Position numbers and translations under genes: made by a program. The notes beneath the pieces were generated by a model. It was not told the DNA's origin. It made no database searches and was given only the letters and a program-made list of their open reading frames with translations. A stretch of DNA of 64,000 nucleotides from Acidimicrobiia bacterium (GTDB taxonomy: Bacteria > Actinomycetota > Acidimicrobiia > Acidimicrobiales > Aldehydirespiratoraceae): contig QIIW01000134.1 of the NCBI GenBank assembly GCA_003231645.1, forward strand, positions 1 through 64,000, read 5' to 3'. This document shows positions 1 to 10,885 of the stretch, piece after piece (the stretch's first letter is position 1; every line of letters starts with the position of its first letter).

Positions 1-20
1 CCGAACGACTGGAAGGTCCT

Positions 21-710
21 ATGACGATTCGAGTGTTTCTACTGGACGATCACGAACTGGTCCGTGAGGGGCTCAAGGCGGTGCTCAAACGCGAGGACGA
101 CATCGAGGTGGTCGGCGAGGCCGGCACCGCGGTCGAGGGGCTCCGCCGGATCGCGGCCACCAGGCCCGACGTGGCTGTCGTCGATCTGATGTTGCCCGAC
201 GGCGACGGTCTCGACGTCTGCCGTGGCGTCAAGGAGAAGATCCCGGGTGTCGCCTGCCTGATCCTCACCTCCTACTCCAACGACGACGTGCTGCTGGCGG
301 CCATACGTGCCGATGCCGCGGGGTTCCTGTTGAAGCGCACGGCCGGTGCCGACCTGGTCAGGTCGATCCGGATCGTCGCCGCGGGTGGTTCGTTGATCGA
401 CCCGTCCCTGACCGGGCGCCTGCTCGAACGACTCCGCACCGGCCGGCTCGACGACGGCGACGGCGCGGCGCTCAAGGGCCTGAGCCCGCAGGAACGCCGA
501 CTGCTCGACCATCTCTCGGAGGGCCTCACCAACCGTCAGATAGCTCAACGCATGAACCTGGCCGAGAAGACGGTGAAGAACTACGTGTCGAATCTGCTTC
601 GCAAGCTCAACATGAGCAGCCGGACCGAAGCCGCGGTGTTCATCACCAACATCCGGGCCGAGCGTGAGCGCCGGAGCCGTCTGGTCGACAGCGCCTCGAT
701 CGCCCCCTGA
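21..710 (+). CDS. LuxR/NarL-family response regulator
   Basis: REC domain (LLDDHELVREGL, VVDLMLPDGDG) and C-terminal HTH (GLSPQERRLLDHLSEGLTNRQIAQRMNLAEKTVKNYVSNLLRKL). Confidence 0.95.
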   Translation: MTIRVFLLDDHELVREGLKAVLKREDDIEVVGEAGTAVEGLRRIAATRPDVAVVDLMLPDGDGLDVCRGVKEKIPGVACLILTSYSNDDVLLAAIRADAAGFLLKRTAGADLVRSIRIVAAGGSLIDPSLTGRLLERLRTGRLDDGDGAALKGLSPQERRLLDHLSEGLTNRQIAQRMNLAEKTVKNYVSNLLRKLNMSSRTEAAVFITNIRAERERRSRLVDSASIAP

Positions 711-750
711 GCGACCGTCATCGCCCGGCGATCACCGGACCGGCGTCCGC

Positions 751-1914
751 CTACTGCTCCCTCTCCTCTTGCTTCTCCTCCTCCCCCTCTGCCTTCTTCT
801 TGTTCCTGCTGCGTCGACCCCGCCGTCGGGCGCTCTCGGCCAGGGTCACCTCCTCGATGGCGTGATGGCTGCGGTAACCCGAGATGAAGCCCTGGGCCGT
901 GGCGGTGAACGGCAGGGCCAACAACGCACCGACCACGCCGAGCAGCGCGCTGCCGATGAGAACCGAGGCGAACGCCACCGCCACGTGAATCTCCATGGTG
1001 CGGGCGGTGATCCTCGGGGCGAATATGTAGTTCTCAACCTGCTGATAGACGACAATCATCACCAACACCCAGAGCCCTTCGCTGGGCTTGTCGATCACGG
1101 CGATGAGAATGGGGAGCGCCCCGGCGAAGTAGGTGCCGATCACCGGGATGAACTGCGAGATCGCCCCCACCCAGAGCGCCAGTGGCAACGGGAAGGGGAC
1201 ACCGATGATCGAAAAGACGATCCCGTGGGCGATGGCCGAGAGCACGGCGAGGATCGACCGGCTGTAGATGTAGCCGCCGGTCTTCTCGATGGCCAGGTCC
1301 CAGATCGAGAGCACGGTCTCCTGTCGTTCGGGTTCGAGGAACGAACACACGGTGCGGCGTAGCTTCGGGCCTTCGGCCACCAGGTAGAACACGAACAACA
1401 TGATGGTGAAGGCCTGGAACAGGAATCTGATGATGAAAGTGCCGAGACCGACGATGTTGGTGGCGAACGCACCCACGTAGCCCTGCACGCCGCCCCCCTT
1501 CACGAACTCATCGCGGATCCGATTGAGGTCGATGTGGGTGTTGAAGTTCCGGAAGAACCATGCGTCGATGTCGTCGAGATAGGTGGGGACCTGGTTGACG
1601 AAGCCGTTGATCTGAGCGGCGAGAGCCGTACCGATGGCGGCCGAGAAACCGGCCATGATCACGATGATGGCGATGAACACGATCCCGGTACCCGGACCCC
1701 GACGGATCCCCCAACCTTCGAGCCGGTTGACCGCCGGTTCGATGGCGAAGGAGATGAACAGCGAAACCAGCAGCAGCAACAGCAGCGATCGAAGCGCCCG
1801 AACCATGCCGGTGCCGATGTACACCGTGACCCAGCCGACCCAGAACATGATGATCGCCTTGACGACCCACGGCGGGACCTTGTTGCCGGACGGCAATTGA
1901 TCCATGCTCATCAT
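751..1914 (-). CDS. AI-2E family transporter-like membrane protein
   Basis: Multiple TM segments with AI-2E/PerM-like motifs (GVPFPLPLALWVGAISQFIPVIGTYFAGALPILIA); charged C-terminal tail. Confidence 0.88.
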   Translation of the reverse strand: MMSMDQLPSGNKVPPWVVKAIIMFWVGWVTVYIGTGMVRALRSLLLLLLVSLFISFAIEPAVNRLEGWGIRRGPGTGIVFIAIIVIMAGFSAAIGTALAAQINGFVNQVPTYLDDIDAWFFRNFNTHIDLNRIRDEFVKGGGVQGYVGAFATNIVGLGTFIIRFLFQAFTIMLFVFYLVAEGPKLRRTVCSFLEPERQETVLSIWDLAIEKTGGYIYSRSILAVLSAIAHGIVFSIIGVPFPLPLALWVGAISQFIPVIGTYFAGALPILIAVIDKPSEGLWVLVMIVVYQQVENYIFAPRITARTMEIHVAVAFASVLIGSALLGVVGALLALPFTATAQGFISGYRSHHAIEEVTLAESARRRGRRSRNKKKAEGEEEKQEEREQ

Positions 1915-1961
1915 CGGGGACGGACGCTAGTGCCATGACCAGTCGGAGTAGGGGACCCTGG

Positions 1962-1990
1962 TTGGTGCCGCCGGCCCGGCCCGCTAGCCT
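1962..1990 (+). promoter_or_regulatory. Candidate sigma-A promoter of the ribosomal-protein operon (TTGGTG-N17-TAGCCT)
   Basis: -35 at 1962-1967 and -10 at 1985-1990 with 17-bp spacer, upstream of rplC. Confidence 0.5.
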
Positions 1991-2071
1991 GACGACTCGC
2001 CCGACCGGTCGACCCGATCGGCGAAATCGAAGTCCGCGCAGGCCCTCGGGAACCGTACGGCAAAACCGAAC

Positions 2072-2103
2072 GACGCTCCGCCGGCTTGCCTGTGCGGAGC
2101 GTT
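2072..2103 (+). promoter_or_regulatory. Leader stem-loop upstream of rplC
   Basis: ACGCTCCGC (2073-2081) / GCGGAGCGT (2094-2102), 9-bp perfect stem plus G-U, 12-nt loop; no U-tract follows. Confidence 0.5.
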
Positions 2104-2146
2104 CGCGTGAGCAGATGCCCACGCATCACGACCACAGGAAGCAGCC

Positions 2147-2785
2147 ATGGCCACCAAGGCGATCGTCGGCGAAAAAGTCGGCATGACGCAGGTATGGGAT
2201 GAAGACAACCGCATCGTCCCGGTAACGGTCCTGCGCGTGTCGCCGTGCCGTGTCGTACAGGTCAAGACACCTGAACACGATGGCTACAGCGCCATTCAAG
2301 TGACACTCGGCGTGCGCGACGAATCGAAGCTCAACCGCCCCGAAGCCGGACATTTCGCCAAGGCCGGGGTCGAGCCCGGCCGCAAGCTCGTCGAACTGCG
2401 TCTCGATGATGTCAGCGAATTCTCGGTCGGCCAGGAGATCTCCGCCGACCTGCTCAGCCAAGGCGAGCATGTCGATGTCACCGCCGTGTCGCGCGGCAAG
2501 GGTTTCGCCGGCGCCATGAAGCGACACGGCTTCAAGGGCGCCCCGGCGTCACACGGAGCGCATCGCAACCATCGCAAGCCCGGTTCCGTCGGGCAGTGCG
2601 CCACCCCGTCGCGTGTCTTCAGGGGCAAGAAACTCCCCGGTCGCATGGGGGCCGAGAAGGTCACCACCCTCAACCTCATGGTCGTCAGATCCGATCCCGA
2701 GGCGCAGGTTCTGCTGGTCAGGGGCTCGGTCCCCGGCCCGCGGGGCGGCACCGTCGTGATCCGTGACGCCGTGAAGGGAGACTGA
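2147..2785 (+). CDS. rplC: 50S ribosomal protein L3
   Basis: Family motifs (GEKVGMTQVWDE, MKRHGFKGAPASHG, RKPGSVGQCATPSRVFRGKKLPGRMG); operon position. Confidence 0.98.
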   Translation: MATKAIVGEKVGMTQVWDEDNRIVPVTVLRVSPCRVVQVKTPEHDGYSAIQVTLGVRDESKLNRPEAGHFAKAGVEPGRKLVELRLDDVSEFSVGQEISADLLSQGEHVDVTAVSRGKGFAGAMKRHGFKGAPASHGAHRNHRKPGSVGQCATPSRVFRGKKLPGRMGAEKVTTLNLMVVRSDPEAQVLLVRGSVPGPRGGTVVIRDAVKGD

Positions 2786-2786
2786 C

Positions 2787-3401
2787 ATGGCCAACGTCTC
2801 CGTCAAGGACCAGGCCGGTGCCGACGCCGGCCGCGTCGAACTGGTCGACGAATACTTCGGCGGCGAACCCAACATGGCGGTGATGCATCAGGTGGTCACC
2901 GCCCAGTTGGCGGCCCGGCGGGCCGGCACCCACAGCACCAAGACCCGGGCCGAGGTTCGCGGCGGCGGGGCCAAGCCGTGGCGCCAGAAGGGCACCGGTC
3001 GGGCCCGTCAGGGTTCGATCCGCTCGCCGCAATGGCGCGGAGGTGGTGTGGCCCACGGACCCAAGCCCCGTGACTACAGCCAGCGCACCCCCAAGAAGAT
3101 GATTCGCCTGGCCCTTCGCTCGGCCCTCTCCGACCGGGCCACCGAAAACAGGGTGATCGTCGTTGATGCTTGGTCGTTCGAGGCCCCCAGGACCAGCGAA
3201 GCGGTGGCCGCACTGTCGGCGATCGGTGCCGAGGGCAAGGTCCTCGTCGTCCTCGCCGACTCCGACACCAACGCCTGGTTGAGTTTCCGCAACCTCCCGT
3301 CGGTCCACTGCCTCGCCCGGTCGGAACTCAACACCTACGACATTCTCGACAGCGACTGTGTCGTGTTCACCAAAGAGACCCTTCCGGGAGGTGCCGGCTG
3401 A
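2787..3401 (+). CDS. rplD: 50S ribosomal protein L4
   Basis: [41 protein letters not shown]. Confidence 0.98.
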   Translation: MANVSVKDQAGADAGRVELVDEYFGGEPNMAVMHQVVTAQLAARRAGTHSTKTRAEVRGGGAKPWRQKGTGRARQGSIRSPQWRGGGVAHGPKPRDYSQRTPKKMIRLALRSALSDRATENRVIVVDAWSFEAPRTSEAVAALSAIGAEGKVLVVLADSDTNAWLSFRNLPSVHCLARSELNTYDILDSDCVVFTKETLPGGAG

Positions 3402-3691
3402 TGAGAGACGTCCGTGATGTGATCATCAAACCCGTTGTCTCCGAGAAGTCCTACGGGCTGCTCGAAGCCAACACCTACACGTTCATCGTCGCCAACCAGG
3501 CGTCGAAGCCCGAGATCCGCGACGCCGTCGAATCGATATTCGAGGTGACGGTTCTCAACGTCAACACCCTCAATCGCAAGGGCAAGCGCATCCGCAACCG
3601 CCGCACCGGCGGCTACGGCAAGCGTCCCGACCAGAAACGCGCCCTCGTCACCCTGGCCGAGGGTGACTCGATCGAACTCTTCGAGAGCTGA
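3401..3691 (+). CDS. rplW: 50S ribosomal protein L23
   Basis: [33 protein letters not shown] overlaps the rplD stop. Confidence 0.97.
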   Translation: MRDVRDVIIKPVVSEKSYGLLEANTYTFIVANQASKPEIRDAVESIFEVTVLNVNTLNRKGKRIRNRRTGGYGKRPDQKRALVTLAEGDSIELFES

Positions 3692-3694
3692 GAA

Positions 3695-4531
3695 ATGGCC
3701 ATTCGCAAGCGTAAGCCAACCAGTCCCGGCCGCCGGTTCCAGACGTCGTCCGACTTCTCGGAGATCACCAGGTCGAGGCCCGAGCGCACGCTGTTGGCCC
3801 CCAAGTCCAAGACCGGCGGTCGCAACAACCTCGGTCGCATGACCTCGCGTCACCGTGGCGGTGGCCACAAGCAGCGCTACCGCATGATCGACTTCGACCG
3901 CACCAAGGACGGCGTACCCGCCACGGTCGCGGCGATCGAATACGACCCCAACCGCACGTGTCGCATCGCGCTGCTCCACTACCACGACGGCGAGAAGCGT
4001 TACATCCTCGCCCCCCGCGACGTCAAGGTCGGTGACATCCTCACGTCGGGTCGAAACGCCGAGATCCGCCCCGGCAACGCGCTTCCGCTCCGGTTCATCC
4101 CGGTCGGCACCACGATCCACAACGTCGAGCTCAAGGCCGGCGCCGGAGCCAAGATGGCACGCAGCGCCGGCGTGAGCGTGCAGTTGGTCGCCAAGGAAGG
4201 CGATTTCGCCACCCTTCGCCTTCCCAGCTCCGAGATGCGTCGGGTCCCGATCGACTGCCGGGCCACGGTGGGTGAGGTCGGCAACTCCGAACACGAACTC
4301 GTCAAGATCGGCAAGGCCGGCCGCAACCGCTGGAAGGGCGTCCGCCCCCAGTCGCGTGGTGTGGTCATGAATCCCGTCGACCACCCCCACGGTGGTGGTG
4401 AGGGCAAGACCTCGGGTGGCCGCCACCCGGTCTCGCCGTGGGGCAAGCCCGAGGGCCGTACCCGCAAGAAGAAGCAGGAATCCAACAAGCTGATCGTGCG
4501 CCGTCGCCGGACGCGCGGTTCGCGGAGGTAA
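3695..4531 (+). CDS. rplB: 50S ribosomal protein L2
   Basis: [51 protein letters not shown]. Confidence 0.99.
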   Translation: MAIRKRKPTSPGRRFQTSSDFSEITRSRPERTLLAPKSKTGGRNNLGRMTSRHRGGGHKQRYRMIDFDRTKDGVPATVAAIEYDPNRTCRIALLHYHDGEKRYILAPRDVKVGDILTSGRNAEIRPGNALPLRFIPVGTTIHNVELKAGAGAKMARSAGVSVQLVAKEGDFATLRLPSSEMRRVPIDCRATVGEVGNSEHELVKIGKAGRNRWKGVRPQSRGVVMNPVDHPHGGGEGKTSGGRHPVSPWGKPEGRTRKKKQESNKLIVRRRRTRGSRR

Positions 4532-4536
4532 CGAGA

Positions 4537-4815
4537 ATGCCACGCAGTCTCAAGAAGGGCCCGTTCGTCGACGATCATCTACTCAAGAAGGTCGATGCAC
4601 TCAACGAGGCCGGTGAGAAGAAGGTCATCAAGACCTGGTCACGCCGCTCGACCATCATCCCCGACATGGTGGGCCACACGCTCGCCGTGCACGACGGTCG
4701 CAGACACGTCCCGGTCTACGTCACCGAGGCGATGGTCGGCCACAAGCTCGGTGAGTTCGCCCCCACCCGCACGTTCCGGTTCCACGCCGGCCAGGAGCGG
4801 GGAGCGCGTCGCTGA
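4537..4815 (+). CDS. rpsS: 30S ribosomal protein S19
   Basis: [19 protein letters not shown]...[24 protein letters not shown]. Confidence 0.98.
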   Translation: MPRSLKKGPFVDDHLLKKVDALNEAGEKKVIKTWSRRSTIIPDMVGHTLAVHDGRRHVPVYVTEAMVGHKLGEFAPTRTFRFHAGQERGARR

Positions 4816-5717
4816 TGACCGCAGCCAAGACCAACGAGCGTCCCGGCACCCGCGCCAGGGCCAGCCACGTCCACAGCTCGGCCTACAAGGCCCGCGAGAT
4901 CCTCGACCTCATCCGCAACAAGAGCTACGCCGAGGCCTCCGAGATTCTCGACTTCTCCGAGCGCGGCATCGCCCGCGACATCAAGAAGGTGCTCGACTCG
5001 GCGGTGGCCAACGCCGAACACAACGACAGCCAGGTCGCCGAGGAGCTCTACATCTCGGCCTGCTACGCCGATGAGGGTCCCACCCTCAAGCGGTTCCGGC
5101 CGCGCGCCCGTGGCCGGGCCAGCAGCATTCGCAAACGCACCTGCCACATCACGGTCATCGTGACCCGTTTCGAGGAAGCCAAGCTCGAGCAGCTTCGCGA
5201 CCGCGAGTCGGCGTCGGGCCGCTCCGGCCGGACCCAGGCCGCCGATGCCCGCCGCAGCAGAGTCGAACGTTCCAAGGCTCGGGCCGAGGCCAAGGCGGCA
5301 GCAGCAGAGCACGACCACGAGGATCACGAGGCAGAAGGTCGCGAGGCCAAGGGGGGCGAGGCCGAACCCGGGGATCTGGATACCGACGAACTCGGCGGGC
5401 TTCGGTTGAACCCCGAAGGCCCTTACGGCGCCATGAGCGCCGAACCGCTCGAGGACGGGTCCGCCCCCGACGGTTTCGACATCAAGGGCAACACCGACTC
5501 GATGAGGTACCACCAACCCGACGGCCGCTGGTACGACAAGACGGTCGCCGAGGTCTACTTCGCCACCACCGAGGCGGCCGAAGTGGCGGGCTTCACCGAG
5601 GCCGGCGCCGGCTCCGTCGATGATGACGACGACACTGAATCCGACAGCGCTGATGACAGCGCCGACACCGAATCCGACAACGCTGACGACAGCGCCGACA
5701 CCGACGAGGAAAGCTGA
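4815..5717 (+). CDS. rplV: 50S ribosomal protein L22 with long C-terminal extension
   Basis: L22 core (residues ~1-125) then KA-rich linker, [45 protein letters not shown] domain and acidic repeats; no stop until 5717. Confidence 0.96.
   Translation: MTAAKTNERPGTRARASHVHSSAYKAREILDLIRNKSYAEASEILDFSERGIARDIKKVLDSAVANAEHNDSQVAEELYISACYADEGPTLKRFRPRARGRASSIRKRTCHITVIVTRFEEAKLEQLRDRESASGRSGRTQAADARRSRVERSKARAEAKAAAAEHDHEDHEAEGREAKGGEAEPGDLDTDELGGLRLNPEGPYGAMSAEPLEDGSAPDGFDIKGNTDSMRYHQPDGRWYDKTVAEVYFATTEAAEVAGFTEAGAGSVDDDDDTESDSADDSADTESDNADDSADTDEES
5631..5696 (+). repeat. 2 x 33-bp in-frame tandem repeat in the rplV tail
   Basis: Units 5631-5663 and 5664-5696 encode [11 protein letters not shown] / [11 protein letters not shown]. 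Confidence 0.85.
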
Positions 5718-6622
5718 TGGGACAGAAGGTAAACCCCTACGGCTTCCGCCTGGGCATCACCACCGAGTGGAAGAGCCGCTGGTTCGCCGACCGTCAGGAA
5801 TACGCCGACAACGTGATCGAGGACTACGAGATCCGCAACTACCTGTTCAGCGAACTTCCCCACGCCGCGATCAGCCGGGTCGAGGTGGAGCGCACCCGCG
5901 ACCGCCTCCGGGTCGATGTCCACACCGCCCGTCCCGGCATCGTGATCGGTCGACGCGGCAGCGAGGCCGACCGCCTCCGCAGCCACCTCGGTGAGATGAC
6001 GGGCAACGCCAAGGTGCAGCTCAACATCCAGGAGATCAAGCAGCCCGAACTCGATGCCGCCCTGATCGCCCAGGGCATCGCCGACCAGCTCGCCGGCCGG
6101 GTGGCGTTTCGCCGGGCCATGAAACGAGCTGTCCAGAATGCCCAAAAAGCCGGATCCCTCGGCATCAGGGTGCAGTGCTCGGGTCGCCTCGGTGGGTCGG
6201 AAATGGCTCGCACCGAGTGGTACCGCGAGGGGCGGGTCCCGCTTCACACGCTTAGGGCCGAGATCGACTACGGCTTCCGTGAGGCCAAGACCACCTACGG
6301 CCGCATCGGTGTGAAGGTGTGGCTCTACAAGGGCGATCTTCTCCCTTACAAGAACGTCGCCGACGACAAGGCCACTCTCGAGGCGGCCATGGCGGTCGGC
6401 GAAACCTCCGGCCAGGCCAAACCGCGCAAGGTCGTGTCGTCGGCCGCCGCCCGCAAGCGTGTGGCCACCACCGATGCCGACCCTGCGGGCTCCGATGCCC
6501 CGGCTCCGTTGATCAAGGAAGCCGATCCCGCATTCGAGAAGCTCCTCGACGAGGAGGACGCCATCGAGGCATCGACCCGCGAGCAGAGCGAAACCCCGCA
6601 CTTCCGTCAGGGACAGGACTGA
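5717..6622 (+). CDS. rpsC: 30S ribosomal protein S3
   Basis: [33 protein letters not shown] domain; extended C-terminus. Confidence 0.98.
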   Translation: MGQKVNPYGFRLGITTEWKSRWFADRQEYADNVIEDYEIRNYLFSELPHAAISRVEVERTRDRLRVDVHTARPGIVIGRRGSEADRLRSHLGEMTGNAKVQLNIQEIKQPELDAALIAQGIADQLAGRVAFRRAMKRAVQNAQKAGSLGIRVQCSGRLGGSEMARTEWYREGRVPLHTLRAEIDYGFREAKTTYGRIGVKVWLYKGDLLPYKNVADDKATLEAAMAVGETSGQAKPRKVVSSAAARKRVATTDADPAGSDAPAPLIKEADPAFEKLLDEEDAIEASTREQSETPHFRQGQD

Positions 6623-6631
6623 GGTTCCATC

Positions 6632-7048
6632 ATGTTGATGCCTCGCAAGGTCAAACACCGCAAGCAGCACCGTGGGCGCACCCGCGGAATCTCCAAGGGA
6701 CGTACCGAGGTCACCTACGGTGACTACGGCATTCAGGCCCTCGAGCCGGGTTGGATAACCGCCCGCCAGATCGAGGCCGCACGTATCGCCATGACCCGCC
6801 ACATCAAGCGCGGCGGCAAGGTCTGGATCAACGTGTTCCCCGACAAGCCGGTCACCAACAAGCCGGCCGAAACCCGTATGGGGTCGGGCAAGGGCAACCC
6901 CGAGCACTGGGTGGCCGTGGTCCGGCCGGGTCGCATCCTCTTCGAGCTGTCCTACGGCGACGAGACAATCGCCCATGAAGCCATCGAGCGGGCCATCCAG
7001 AAGCTGCCGATCAAGGCCCGTTTCGTGAGCCGTGAGGAGTCGTTCTGA
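6632..7048 (+). CDS. rplP: 50S ribosomal protein L16
   Basis: [55 protein letters not shown]. Confidence 0.99.
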   Translation: MLMPRKVKHRKQHRGRTRGISKGRTEVTYGDYGIQALEPGWITARQIEAARIAMTRHIKRGGKVWINVFPDKPVTNKPAETRMGSGKGNPEHWVAVVRPGRILFELSYGDETIAHEAIERAIQKLPIKARFVSREESF

Positions 7049-7281
7049 TGGCAAAGGCCCTTTCGGCAACCGAACTCGACCATGTCGATCTGATCGAGAA
7101 GCTCTCGGATGCCAAGCAGGAGTTGTTCAACCTGCGCTTTCAAATCGCGACCGGCCAGCTCGACAACTCGTGCCGCCTCAACGAGGTCAAGAAAGAGATC
7201 GCCAGGTACCTGACCGAGCTCAGGGCCAGGGAAATCGCCGAAGCCGAGGATCGGATCCTCGACGGCGGAGAGGAAGACTGA
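7048..7281 (+). CDS. rpmC: 50S ribosomal protein L29
   Basis: [24 protein letters not shown]. Confidence 0.96.
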   Translation: MAKALSATELDHVDLIEKLSDAKQELFNLRFQIATGQLDNSCRLNEVKKEIARYLTELRAREIAEAEDRILDGGEED

Positions 7282-7550
7282 TGGCTGACCAGACAGCCCG
7301 CACCAACGCACGCAAGGTCCGTGAAGGGCTTGTCGTGTCCAACAAGATGGACAAGACGGCCACGGTCGAGTCGATCGATCGTGTCCGCCACCGTCGCTAC
7401 GCCAAGACGGTGCAGCGCAGCGCCCGCCTGTTGGTCCACGACGAGAACAACGAGCTCGGCATCGGTGACCGCGTACGTGTCCAGGAGACCCGCCCGCTGT
7501 CCAAGAACAAGCGTTGGCGTCTCATCGAGATTCTGGAGCGTGCCAAGTGA
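7281..7550 (+). CDS. rpsQ: 30S ribosomal protein S17
   Basis: [68 protein letters not shown]. Confidence 0.97.
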   Translation: MADQTARTNARKVREGLVVSNKMDKTATVESIDRVRHRRYAKTVQRSARLLVHDENNELGIGDRVRVQETRPLSKNKRWRLIEILERAK

Positions 7551-7915
7551 TCCAACAGGAGTCAAGGCTCCGGGTTGCCGACAACTCGGGGGCCAAGGAG
7601 GTCCTGTGCATCAAGGTCCTCGGCGGGTCGAAGCGTCGCTACGCGTCGATCGGCGACGTCTTCGTCGCCACCGTCAAGGTCGCCATCCCCGGTGCTCAGG
7701 TCAAGAAGGGCGATGTCGTCAAGTGTGTCGTCGTCCGGGTCAAGAAGGAAAAACGCCGTCCCGATGGCAGCTACATTCGTTTCGACGAGAACGCGGCCGT
7801 GCTGATCAACGATCAGCGTCAGCCGCGTGGCACCCGTATCTTCGGCCCGGTGGGTCGTGAACTGCGCGACAAGCAGTTCATGCGCATCGTGTCGTTGGCG
7901 CCGGAGGTTCTGTGA
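7547..7915 (+). CDS. rplN: 50S ribosomal protein L14 (GTG start)
   Basis: [38 protein letters not shown]. Confidence 0.97.
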   Translation: MIQQESRLRVADNSGAKEVLCIKVLGGSKRRYASIGDVFVATVKVAIPGAQVKKGDVVKCVVVRVKKEKRRPDGSYIRFDENAAVLINDQRQPRGTRIFGPVGRELRDKQFMRIVSLAPEVL

Positions 7916-8223
7916 TGAAGATTCACAAGGGCGACCGGGTGGTCGTCATAAGCGGCAAGGACAAGGGTCTCGAGGGAATCGTCGAGAGGGTGATGCCCAA
8001 ACGGGGCAAGGTCATCGTCGAAGGCGTCAACGTCGTCCACAAGCACCAGGCTCCGAGCCGCCAGGATCAGCAGGGCGGTATCATCGACAAGGCCATGCCC
8101 CTGGACGCCTCCAACGTGGCGATCGTCAGCCCCGAAGACGGCCGGGCGACCCGAATCGGCTACCGCTTCGACGAGACCGGGCACAAGATCCGGGTCTGCC
8201 GGCGCACAGGAGCCGATCTCTGA
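7915..8223 (+). CDS. rplX: 50S ribosomal protein L24
   Basis: [44 protein letters not shown]. Confidence 0.97.
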   Translation: MKIHKGDRVVVISGKDKGLEGIVERVMPKRGKVIVEGVNVVHKHQAPSRQDQQGGIIDKAMPLDASNVAIVSPEDGRATRIGYRFDETGHKIRVCRRTGADL

Positions 8224-8789
8224 TGAGCACCACCACCTACACCCCTCGTTTCCGCACCCGCTACAACGACGAGATCCGGTCGGCTCTTCAGGCCGAACTC
8301 GATCTTCCCAACGTGATGATGGTTCCCAGGATCGACAAGATCGTCCTCAACATGGGCGTCGGCGAAGCCGTCGGCCAGGCCAAGCTGCTCGACGGGGCGC
8401 TGGCCGACATGCGGATGATCGCCGGCCAGAAGGCGGTCATCACCCGGGCCAAGAAGTCACTCGCCAGCTTCAAGCTGCGTGAGGGACAGGCCATCGGATG
8501 CAAGGTCACCCTGCGAGGCGACCGAATGTACGAATTCTTCGACCGCCTCGTGTCGCTGGCCATTCCCCGGATCCGTGACTTTCGGGGTCTCTCGCCGAAG
8601 TCCTTCGACGGCCACGGCAACTACACCTTCGGTGTCAACGAGCAACTGATATTCCCGGAGATCGACTACGACCAGGTCGACACGATCCGGGGTATGGACA
8701 TAACGATCGTCACCACAGCGACCACCGACGACCAGGGCAGGGCACTGCTGCTGGCCTTCGGTTTCCCATTCCGACGCGGGGGGCAATAA
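8223..8789 (+). CDS. rplE: 50S ribosomal protein L5
   Basis: [21 protein letters not shown]...[20 protein letters not shown]-type C-terminus. Confidence 0.97.
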   Translation: MSTTTYTPRFRTRYNDEIRSALQAELDLPNVMMVPRIDKIVLNMGVGEAVGQAKLLDGALADMRMIAGQKAVITRAKKSLASFKLREGQAIGCKVTLRGDRMYEFFDRLVSLAIPRIRDFRGLSPKSFDGHGNYTFGVNEQLIFPEIDYDQVDTIRGMDITIVTTATTDDQGRALLLAFGFPFRRGGQ

Positions 8790-8792
8790 CCC

Positions 8793-8978
8793 ATGGCCAA
8801 GAAAGCCCTTATCGAGAAACAGCAGCGCAAGCCGAAGTTCAAGGTTCGCGCCTACACCCGTTGCCGGCGTTGCGGCCGGCCGCGTTCGGTCTACCGCAAG
8901 TTCGGTCTGTGCCGGGTGTGTCTACGGATGATGGCTCACGCCGGCGAACTGCCGGGCGTGAAGAAGGCCAGTTGGTGA
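8793..8978 (+). CDS. rpsN: 30S ribosomal protein S14, zinc-binding type
   Basis: [39 protein letters not shown], 61 aa with two CxxC motifs. Confidence 0.98.
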   Translation: MAKKALIEKQQRKPKFKVRAYTRCRRCGRPRSVYRKFGLCRVCLRMMAHAGELPGVKKASW

Positions 8979-8990
8979 GGTGCAACGACG

Positions 8991-9395
8991 ATGACAATGA
9001 CTGATCCGATTTCAGACATGCTCACCCGCATCCGCAACGCCAATGTGGCGATGCACGATGAGGTTGTCATGCCCTCCTCCAAGCAGAAGCTGGCGCTGGC
9101 CGGGCTGCTCGAGCGCGAGGGCTACATCGCCTCGTTCTGCGAGGCCGACAATGGCCTCCGCCCGGGCCGGACGCTCACCATCGAGATGAAATACTCGCCC
9201 GAACGGGCGCGTGTCATCTCGGGTCTCAAGCGGGTGTCCAAGCCGGGCCTGCGCATCTACCGCAAGCGCGACGAGATCCCGCGTGTCCAGGGAGGCCTCG
9301 GGGTGGCAGTCGTGTCGACCAGCAGGGGCCTCATGTCCGACCGTGAAGCGAGGAAGAACCGCATGGGCGGCGAAATCCTCTGCTTCGTGTGGTGA
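8991..9395 (+). CDS. rpsH: 30S ribosomal protein S8
   Basis: MTDPISDMLTRIRNANVAMHDEV; GGLGVAVVSTSRGLMSDREARKNRMGGEILCFVW. Confidence 0.98.
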   Translation: MTMTDPISDMLTRIRNANVAMHDEVVMPSSKQKLALAGLLEREGYIASFCEADNGLRPGRTLTIEMKYSPERARVISGLKRVSKPGLRIYRKRDEIPRVQGGLGVAVVSTSRGLMSDREARKNRMGGEILCFVW

Positions 9396-9405
9396 GGAGG
9401 AGACG

Positions 9406-9945
9406 ATGAGTCGAGTAGGCAGTGAGCCCATCTCCGTCCCCACTGGCGTCGAGGTGACAATCAAGGGTCCCGATCTCACGGTCAAGGGCGCCAAGGGCAC
9501 CCTGAAGCGCACGCTTCCCGGGGGCATCAGCGCTCGACAGGCCGACTCGGTGCTGTTTATCGAACGCCCCGATGATTCCCGCGAGAGCCGATCGTTGCAC
9601 GGCCTGAGCCGCACGCTCGTCTCCAACATGGTGACCGGCGTCTCGGAGGGTTTCCGCAAGGAACTGCAGATCCGGGGGGTGGGCTATCGCGCCACCGCCA
9701 AGGGCACCGACGCCATCGATCTCGCCCTCGGATACAGCCATCTCGTGTCGATCCGGGCACCGGAGGGCATCCAGTTCGAGGTTCCGGTCCAGACCCAGAT
9801 AATCGTGACCGGCATCGACAAGCAGCTTGTCGGGCAGGTCGCCGCCGACATCCGCAAGTGGCGCAAGCCCGAACCCTACAAGGGCAAGGGGATCCGCTAC
9901 CTCGGCGAGCACGTGGCCCGCAAGGCCGGAAAGGCGGCAAAATAA
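9406..9945 (+). CDS. rplF: 50S ribosomal protein L6
   Basis: [57 protein letters not shown]. Confidence 0.98.
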   Translation: MSRVGSEPISVPTGVEVTIKGPDLTVKGAKGTLKRTLPGGISARQADSVLFIERPDDSRESRSLHGLSRTLVSNMVTGVSEGFRKELQIRGVGYRATAKGTDAIDLALGYSHLVSIRAPEGIQFEVPVQTQIIVTGIDKQLVGQVAADIRKWRKPEPYKGKGIRYLGEHVARKAGKAAK

Positions 9946-10310
9946 TGGCTGATACCGCGAAGAAGCGCCGCCAGGATCGAATTCGTCGGCACCACCGCAT
10001 CCGCAAGAGCCTTCAGGGAACGCCCGAGCGTCCACGCCTGGCCGTGTTCCGGTCGAATCGTCACATCTCCGCTCAGGTGATCGACGATCTCAACGGCGTC
10101 ACGATCGCGGCGGCATCCACCAATGAGGCCCTGCTGGTATCGGCGAGCGGTGGCAACGTCGAGGCGGCCGGCACCGTCGGCAAGCTCATCGCCCAGCGGG
10201 CGAAGGAAGCCGGGATCGGCACCGTCGTGTTCGATCGTGCCGGATTCCGGTATCACGGACGGGTCGCGGCGCTGGCCGCCGCCGCCCGCGAGGAAGGACT
10301 GCAGTTCTGA
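9945..10310 (+). CDS. rplR: 50S ribosomal protein L18
   Basis: [61 protein letters not shown]. Confidence 0.97.
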   Translation: MADTAKKRRQDRIRRHHRIRKSLQGTPERPRLAVFRSNRHISAQVIDDLNGVTIAAASTNEALLVSASGGNVEAAGTVGKLIAQRAKEAGIGTVVFDRAGFRYHGRVAALAAAAREEGLQF

Positions 10311-10885
10311 TGGCATACGAACAACAACCCTCCGCCGACGGGCTCCGCGAGTCACGGGTGATCAACATCAACCGTGTGGCGAAGGTCGTCAAAGGTGGTC
10401 GCCGTTTCTCGTTCACCGCCCTGGTCGTCATCGGCGACGGCGCGGGTCGGGTCGGTCTCGGCTACGGCAAGGCCAAGGAGGTGCCCCTCGCCATCCAGAA
10501 GGGCACCGAGGAGGCCCGCCGCAATCTGTTCTCGGTGGCCATGGCCGGCTCCACGATCGTTCACGAGACGATCGGTGAGACCGGCGCCGGGCGTGTAATG
10601 CTCAAACCCGCCGCCCCCGGCACCGGCGTCATCGCCGGTGGCGCCGCCCGCGCCATCCTCGAGGAGGCCGGCATTCGCGACGTGCTCTGCAAGTCGCTCG
10701 GTTCCGCCAACTACATCAACGTGGCCCGCGCCACCATCGCCGGCCTGCAGGGTCTTCGTCGTCCCGACGAGATCGCTCGTCTACGGGGCCTCGATCCCGA
10801 AGAGTTCCTTCCCGCCTCGATGTGGAAGGCCTATCAGGACAGCGAGCGGCGCAGATCCTCGAAGACCCCCAACGAGGTGGCGTGA
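10310..10885 (+). CDS. rpsE: 30S ribosomal protein S5
   Basis: [49 protein letters not shown]. Confidence 0.98.
   Translation: MAYEQQPSADGLRESRVININRVAKVVKGGRRFSFTALVVIGDGAGRVGLGYGKAKEVPLAIQKGTEEARRNLFSVAMAGSTIVHETIGETGAGRVMLKPAAPGTGVIAGGAARAILEEAGIRDVLCKSLGSANYINVARATIAGLQGLRRPDEIARLRGLDPEEFLPASMWKAYQDSERRRSSKTPNEVA

Noticed and set aside
664-1362. 232-aa plus-strand ORF after the response regulator
   Set aside because: Antisense to the AI-2E-type transporter; His/Arg/Glu-rich shadow composition.
5555-7069. 504-aa minus-strand ORF
   Set aside because: Antisense to rplV, rpsC and rplP; shadow ORF.
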